Made by a program: the position numbers and the translations under genes. 64,000 nucleotides of DNA. It comes from Takakia lepidozioides (taxonomy: Eukaryota; Streptophyta; Takakiopsida; Takakiales; Takakiaceae). The stretch covers positions 32,736,001-32,800,000 of the forward strand of contig CM060731.1 of the NCBI GenBank assembly GCA_030704615.1, in the 5' to 3' direction. The notes beneath the pieces were generated by a model that saw only the letters and a list, made by a program, of their open reading frames with translations, was not told where the DNA came from and ran no database searches. Positions 58,551-64,000 of the stretch are shown one piece after another. Numbering within the stretch: the stretch's first letter is position 1; each line of letters opens with the position of its first letter.

Positions 58551-59111
58551 TTTCTTAAAAGAAACTAAAATGACAAATCTAATAGATTAATATATTTCAA
58601 ATATGTAAATTTCATGTACTTTTAAGTACCCTAAAAAGCAATGAATTTTCAAATTTTTCTATAGGAGGAAAATGAATGAATTAAAGAAACTCCCTTCATT
58701 GAAAATGTATATTTTGCCTATTACAAAGGATCGCCAAGAAAGATATGGATTTTTTCATGTAATTATAGGTTTAGGGTTTATTGTTTAGGGTTGACTTTAG
58801 GATTTCAACAACTTAATCTAATCACATTTTTTATTTATTAAAATAAATTTGCCTTATATGTCTATCAACTTTCTCATTCAATGCATTGCATTTTCATTTT
58901 TCAAACTTTACCCAAAAATGTTGTGTACTTCTGAATCAGGTCGCTGGAAAATTTTGATTGGATGAAAATCATCTAGATGAATTCGGATGAATTCAAGCCC
59001 TAATGAAAAATGTAGGAAATTAAATTCTACGCCCTACTGTGTTCATGGCACCCCAAAAATCCTAAAGGACTGTCGGCAGGATTTTTTGGAAAGCGTAGGG
59101 GTACCCAAAAA
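58551..59111. other. AT-rich sequence, no gene seen
   Basis: AT-rich with telomere-like tttagggttta at about 58770-58795 as an isolated single occurrence. No coding signal. Confidence 0.5.
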
Positions 59112-60341
59112 TCAGTGGCCCCAACCATGCAGCCCTTCATTCAACCTTTCTCCCTTCCCACTTTTCTGCCTCTGGCCATCTGGCCCTCCTGCATTCTTAC
59201 CAGAGTAAAAACAGAAATTGTAGACATATGAAGTCTCCGAGTCAGCATTGGCCCACACCTTTATGCCCCACTTGCATGGTTTCTTAGGCATATACATCAT
59301 AATTGGACAGTACCTCCCCTTGTAATGAATCATGACCTCATCAACGGTCACCATTTTGTTCAGATTCCAGAGGCTTTTACACCTATCAACAATCTCATCA
59401 CACACCCACCTTAGCTTTCCAAGCTTGTCGTAATTGCTACTCTTCCGATCCGCCACCAAAGTGGCGTTGTCAACAAGATGCAAACAACGGAGGATGGCCT
59501 CGTACCTATCTCTCGTCATCACTTTGCGGATGATAGGACAAGAGAAGAATTGCTCCGAGTGTTGCCAGTACAAGCGAGTTCGGGGCAACTTCTTCATGCC
59601 CATGAAGACACAAATGCCAATCCAAGCCCTCAACTCACGAACAGTGAGCTCTTTCCACTTAGGCCCCTCACGAGTGCCCGCACCCAAAGCCTCACATGCA
59701 TAACGATTGGACTCCCTACATATCCGTGCAAGCACATATTGTCTCCAAAACAACGAAAGAACCAAACAGGATGTGAGCCCTTCATATCTAGCAGGTAGGG
59801 ACCAAGTACAGGGCCAGTAAAAGCACCTCTATCAGTTGCAAACTCAGAGCCAACATTGGACTCCCAAGTCGCAGGCTTGAACGTCTTGACAAAATCGGCG
59901 GTTGGCTCCTCATCGCACTCCATGTCAACCCCATCATTCTCCCAGTCGCATTCATCCCCCATTCATTGGCAAAGTCCCCCATGTAGCCATCGTCACCCTC
60001 AAAATCCTCGTCCATGTCCGACGAGGCCTCATCATGCCCAAAACTCCCATTAGAAGACCCCTCCCCAAAATTCACAGTACCCCCAGCACCCCACTATTGG
60101 GATGCAACTCCCTCAAAGCCACCCGACCCACGGCCACCATCCTCCCCGGACTCAGAGACCCGCCAACACACCCTACATTCACCGGCACACCACCAGCCTC
60201 TCCCCCAATCCCAGAATTCACTCCATGACTAGTTTTTTTCCTGACGACACCCTTGGGAGGTGCTGTCACACTTGCAGGAAGAGACCTCTTTGCACGAGCC
60301 AAAACCTTCAGACGACTGACTGTTGGCATCGGGCCAGACAT
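59112..60341 (-). pseudogene. piggyBac-like transposase, N-terminal half, frameshifted
   Basis: Reading from 60341, an N-terminal basic part (MSGPMPTVSRLKVLARAKRS) passes through at least three frames with acidic DEASSDMDEDFEGDDG. The piggyBac core follows: CRESNRYACEALG, then VRELRAWIGICVFMGMKKLP, DKLGKLRWVCDEIVDRCK, TVDEVMIHYKGRY and MPKKPCKWGIKVWANADS. The frame ends near 59215 in unrelated sequence. VDE-M and GIK-W-AD are the typical central blocks around catalytic Asp residues. The second half lies 1.2 kb away on the other strand. Confidence 0.85.
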
Positions 60342-60545
60342 CTTCTCTCAACACAGAATTCACAACCTCACTAAAACCGTCCTTGTCACCCTCCTCTCTT
60401 CTCTCTCTCCACTTAGAACAAGAGCAACTTGACGTCTAAACAGGAAATGGAAGTTGTGAGGGCGAGGGTGGCGAGGCCAGCGATTGGCACCTGGCGGGGA
60501 AGGCAAGCTTAACAGGAAGTCAGGAGAAAGGCAGCCCAAGATTAC

Positions 60546-60677
60546 CTTGCACTGCTCCTCAGTGCAATGCTGTTCTTGCATCGCCCATTCTCTTATAACC
60601 TGGGCTGCAGCTGCAATATGCTTGGGTGGAGGAGGTGGTGGCTCAGGTGCAACAAGGGCCTTGCGCTTAGGTGCCAT
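60546..60677 (-). other. Possible short 5' exon, Pro-rich
   Basis: ATG at 60677 opens MAPKRKALVAPEPPPPPPKH and a 44-codon exon-like frame ending at a good donor (AAG|GTAATC). It could be a first exon of the piggyBac-like gene or of an unrelated gene; no matching acceptor was identified. Confidence 0.25.
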
Positions 60678-61400
60678 TGATTCCCTACCACCCAGACAGC
60701 TCACCCCAATCACTACAAGCCTACGTACACAACAAAAAAACAAATCCCCAAATCTGATGCCCACATCAAGAAACACAAAACCCAAGCATTACCATCCCTG
60801 ACGGCATGGCTGTAATGGATCTAATGGATCTAATGGATCTAATCAGTTGGCATGCAGAACCCTAGCACTAGCTGAATGCAGCATAAGCAAGAGGTGTAAA
60901 GAGAAAAGCACAAAGAAGGAAAATGGGCGAGCTTGTACCTAAGGCGAACAGACGGCTGCGCATTGAATTCGTGGCTGCGCAGCCCTTCTCGCACCTCGTA
61001 AATGTAGGTGGAGCAGTAGATATAAACGCAGTGGCCAGCTCTAAAGACAAACAAAAGCTCCGCGGCGCAAAACGGAACAGTGGCCCGCACACACCCACAT
61101 CGCAAAGAGCCCAAATAAGCGCACAAAGAAAACAATCAAGCGCATGCCGGGCTAAATAGGATCAACACAGGAAGGAAGAAGGAGCGTAAAAGGAAGATAT
61201 GCACACAACAAGCTGCGAGCCCTCGACATGCACAAACGAGAGAGAACGAAAGACGCGAAGTGCCCGTCCCTCCCACCTCCCGCCACCCTTCGCGCGTGCT
61301 GGGGGGATATGTGGCTGTCCACACAGGCGGACATGCAGCCCCCGGTGGCACCCGTCGCCACCAAACGCATGAACCCCACCCCATCCAGCCGGCCACGTGG

Positions 61401-62040
61401 CAGGTCAACCTTGCTGGAGGGCCCCAAATTGTCACTGATAATTACTTTACCTCTGTCCAACTTCTTTATGACTTGGCGAAGCTTGGCACTTGGGCCACTG
61501 ACACAGTCAGATTGAACCGAAAGGGTCTTCCTCCCTCTTTGCTGAAAATGAAGAAATCCAAAACTGCCAAGCAAGGGAAGTCATGGTACATGATGCATGA
61601 TTCAAGGGAGGTGGCTGTTATGTTATGGTGGGACAAGAAGGGGGTCTTTTTATTGTCATCTGCAGCCAGGCCAGCATGCAGCCCGTCCTCTCCTGCGACT
61701 GTATGCCGTTTTGTGGGAAACCAAAGAGTGCCTGTGCCATCTATGCCTGCTCATGTGCAATACCAAACGTATGTGCGAGGAGTAGATGTGTAGGACCAGC
61801 TGAGGGGTGCGTATAGCTTGCAGCTGCGCACAAAGAAGTGGTGGCATCGTGGGGTTTTTTTTTTCTGGATACCACAATGGTGAATGCATATATATTGCAT
61901 TCTGCAATGGAGAGAAGGATGGGGCGTCGGGACATGACACATCTCGAATTCAATCTGGCTTTGGCATACGGATTGATAGCGGGCTGCTGCACTGACATCA
62001 TGGACACCACTAGGGATGTGGAATGCACGTTTGTGCATCA
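61401..62040 (+). pseudogene. piggyBac-like transposase, C-terminal half, opposite strand
   Basis: VTDNYFTSVQLLYDLAKLGT, then TVRLNRKGLPPSLLK, VMLWWDKKGVFLLSS and VQYQTYVRGVDV match the second half of piggyBac-type transposases. TAG at 61791-61793 interrupts just before DQLRGAYSLQLRTKKWW, and a run of T near 61853-61862 shifts the frame before MVNAYI. Together with the minus-strand half this accounts for nearly the whole transposase. Confidence 0.85.
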
Positions 62041-62339
62041 GTGCTTTCACACGACAAGGCGATGATTGTGTGTTATGTGTCACGTTCGTACTCACTATTA
62101 CTGCCCTGGCTGTGATGGTAGCCACTTGTGCCTTGGGCCGTGTTGGAATGAGACACACCGACATGCCACGAGGTGACTGCAGCTAGGCCTTTCAGTGGTT
62201 GCTTCTTCCTTGTGTGTGTGCATTGGTTGTGTGGATAGGGGTTCACTGCTGTGTTGGATTGCATTGCAGGCATGCTGACGTTGGCTGTGGATGGCGTGTG
62301 TGCGTGGGGTGTGTTTCTCACTGATCTGTGGTGGCTGTA

Positions 62340-62590
62340 GGGGTATTGGGGGTGTGCTGGTGTTGGTTGATGGGCAGTGGAGGTTTTTGGGGGTCATGGG
62401 TGTGTGCTGCTGCTGTTGGTTCATGGGCAGTGGAGGCGTCTGGGGTCATGGGGGTGTGTTGCTATTGGTTCATGGGCAGTGCTGGTCATGTGGGGGTGTG
62501 TTGCTGATGGTTCACAGGCTGTGGGGGTCATGTCGATCTGCTGCTGCTGGTTGAGGGGTTGTGGAGGTGATGGGGGTCTTGGTGTATTTG
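62340..62590 (+). repeat. Degenerate ~45-50-bp tandem repeats
   Basis: Four imperfect units contain ggttcatgggcagtgg and ggggtcatgggggtgtg-like blocks; G-rich on the plus strand. The open frames across it are an effect of the repeat. Confidence 0.8.
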
Positions 62591-62794
62591 ACGTAGGAGC
62601 GTTGTGTTTGGGTGGTTTCACACTTTTGGGGAAGAGAGAGGGGAGGGGGGGGGGCGGGGCAGCAGTGCAGCAGTGATGGTAGTGGTTCTGCTTTTTGGGG
62701 TGATGCTTGCTGGCTTGGGGGGGGGGGAACTGTCTGCACAATGGGCAGATCGGGGGGTTCAACTCCCCCCCAGTTCTGGGATCATGATATTCAT

Positions 62795-62915
62795 GGGGAA
62801 CTTGTATTGCTGCATTGGGAGTAAAGCAGGTGCTCGCGGGGACCTTGTATCGCTGCATTGGGGTAACGCAGGAGCTCGCGGGGAGCTTGTATCGTTGCAC
62901 TGGGGTAAAGCAAGT
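62795..62915 (+). repeat. ~42-bp tandem repeats
   Basis: Almost three copies of cttgtatcgctgcattgggg, followed by taaagcaggtgctcgcgggg. Confidence 0.85.
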
Positions 62916-62929
62916 AGTTGGTAGTTGGT

Positions 62930-64000
62930 AGTTAGTTTTCAGACGCTTGTCAGGTGAAACGCCGAAACAGAGGGCTTCCCCAGGCCCTTCTTAGGGTTTC
63001 GCATTGGGGGTCCCCCGACATTTTGTCGCCAATCGGTGACGTAGCCCATTTTTTGTAGCCGGAAATGTCTACCGGCTCGGGCAATATTTGGCCTGAGCTG
63101 GGATTGAAGTAGAAATTCACAGAAACAGAAATCAGTGCTTCAATTTTTGCTGAAATTCTGAAATTCTTTTTGGAGGTGGTACTTCATCATTCAAGGGAGA
63201 CTTTCACCGCAACAATTGTGATTCCAAGGAAATTTGGCCCCCCTCAGCCTGAATTACATGTCATTTGAGCTTCATGGTGTGTTTTGACCCCCCTGTTTTC
63301 CTTTACAAAGCAACCTTGTGAAAATTTGGGAATTATGCTTTGGAATTTTGCCACAACATGCTTTAGGTGCCACATAATGGGAATCTGGATAGGGTTGTGA
63401 GGAATTTTTTTTTGTCGATCCACTTTCCTGGTCAAACCATTTTTCCACTGCAAATTTGGAGTGTATCCCAAATTTAGGACTTGCAAATTTCTTATAATCT
63501 TCCAAAATACACGAAATGAGCTGAAATTTTCATAGAAGCTGGATGAAGTAGGTAGCCTCCAATTCATACGGTTCATCCGTGTGGATGTTAGTTTCGTGAG
63601 AGATATACCCTCATCCATGAGGGTATGTCTTGTTTTGGAGGGGGCCCACCAAAAACTGCCTCGTCCATTAGGGGTTAAGGAGTACAAATGAGGACTTTTC
63701 TCAGCCACCCTAGCTTGCTTTCACCCACTTGAACCCTTCTTTGCTAGCCACCCACTTTCCTTTTACTATTTGCAGCCGTCCTGTGTATAGTGTAGTCTGT
63801 CCATAGAAACCCTAAAAATCCCTGAAAGATCTTTGCCTCGTACGGATTTTCAAGAATATCGATGTGTTGTATGTCTCAACGAGGAATTCGTGTCGACAGC
63901 TCGTTGGGATACGCAAGTGAAGTGGAATGGTGTCAGGCAAGTTAAGTAGAAATGCGCACTTGTGTAACTAAATTGCGACAGTGCGGCAAACGCGAAGGAA
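62930..64000. other. No gene recognised
   Basis: A 154-codon minus frame (63244-63708) has no recognisable domain and an odd composition. The stretch may belong to a retroelement extending beyond the window edge, but no ends were found. Confidence 0.4.

Noticed and set aside
62073-62900. Gln/Pro/His-rich frames on the minus strand
   Set aside because: They follow the period of G-rich tandem repeats on the plus strand and show no domain.
63244-63708. 154-codon minus-strand frame
   Set aside because: No recognisable motif and no plausible promoter or exon partners; may be part of a retroelement continuing outside the window.

Overview
The window is nuclear DNA of a plant, most likely a seedless land plant with a large, repeat-rich genome. 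The evidence is a DYW-type PPR sequence, an F-box/PP2 gene, an L-type lectin, GT-AG introns, and chromodomain Ty3 retroelements primed by plant initiator-Met tRNA (TGGTATCAGAGC). The species cannot be fixed from sequence alone.

Layout. 1-4.9 kb: a 3'-truncated, frameshifted Ty3 chromovirus. 4.9-13.6 kb: a mobile-looking block with a broken Ulp1-like (C48) protease gene on + and a BED-finger gene of unknown function on -. All non-coding parts of this block, introns included, are packed with the motif GGGTTACA, and LTR pieces of the first family sit inside it. 15.7-30 kb: a relatively genic stretch with an aminotransferase remnant, an L-type lectin, a DYW PPR pseudogene, an unknown gene and an F-box/PP2 gene. 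30.1-35.6 kb: a complete 11-exon gene for proteasome lid subunit RPN5 on -.

36.8-46.4 kb is the most interesting part. A MULE-type transposase with a SWIM zinc finger (-) and a ten-exon gene (+) diverge from about 39.7 kb. The second gene joins a ParB/Srx-like DGNHR motif to a beta-class DNA-methyltransferase-like core. Its introns, and the flank beyond the transposase, carry about 17 copies of a hairpin with core TTGCG-TCAA-CGCAA, several with compensatory arm changes. GTGAGCC-rich repeats and a shared GCTGACGTGGCGTGAGCCT lie at both outer edges. I read this as one autonomous DNA transposon that carries a DNA-modification-like gene and its own reiterated hairpin.

46.6-55.5 kb: a Harbinger fragment, then a CACTA-like element (47310-55536, 3-bp target duplication tac). 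Inside it is a LINE-like ORF, and that ORF is split by a complete chromovirus (48126-54725, target duplication accac). 55.6-64 kb: tRNA-derived SINEs (one with a perfect 14-bp target duplication), a frameshifted F-box gene, and a piggyBac-like transposase in two halves of opposite orientation. The last 2 kb are low-complexity repeats and unassigned sequence.

How things work together: RPN5, the lectin and the F-box/PP2 gene are ordinary host genes. Most of the rest is nested mobile DNA of several classes. Two unrelated blocks (about 5-13.6 kb and about 37-46 kb) share one design: each has its own short motif reiterated through introns, flanks and ends.
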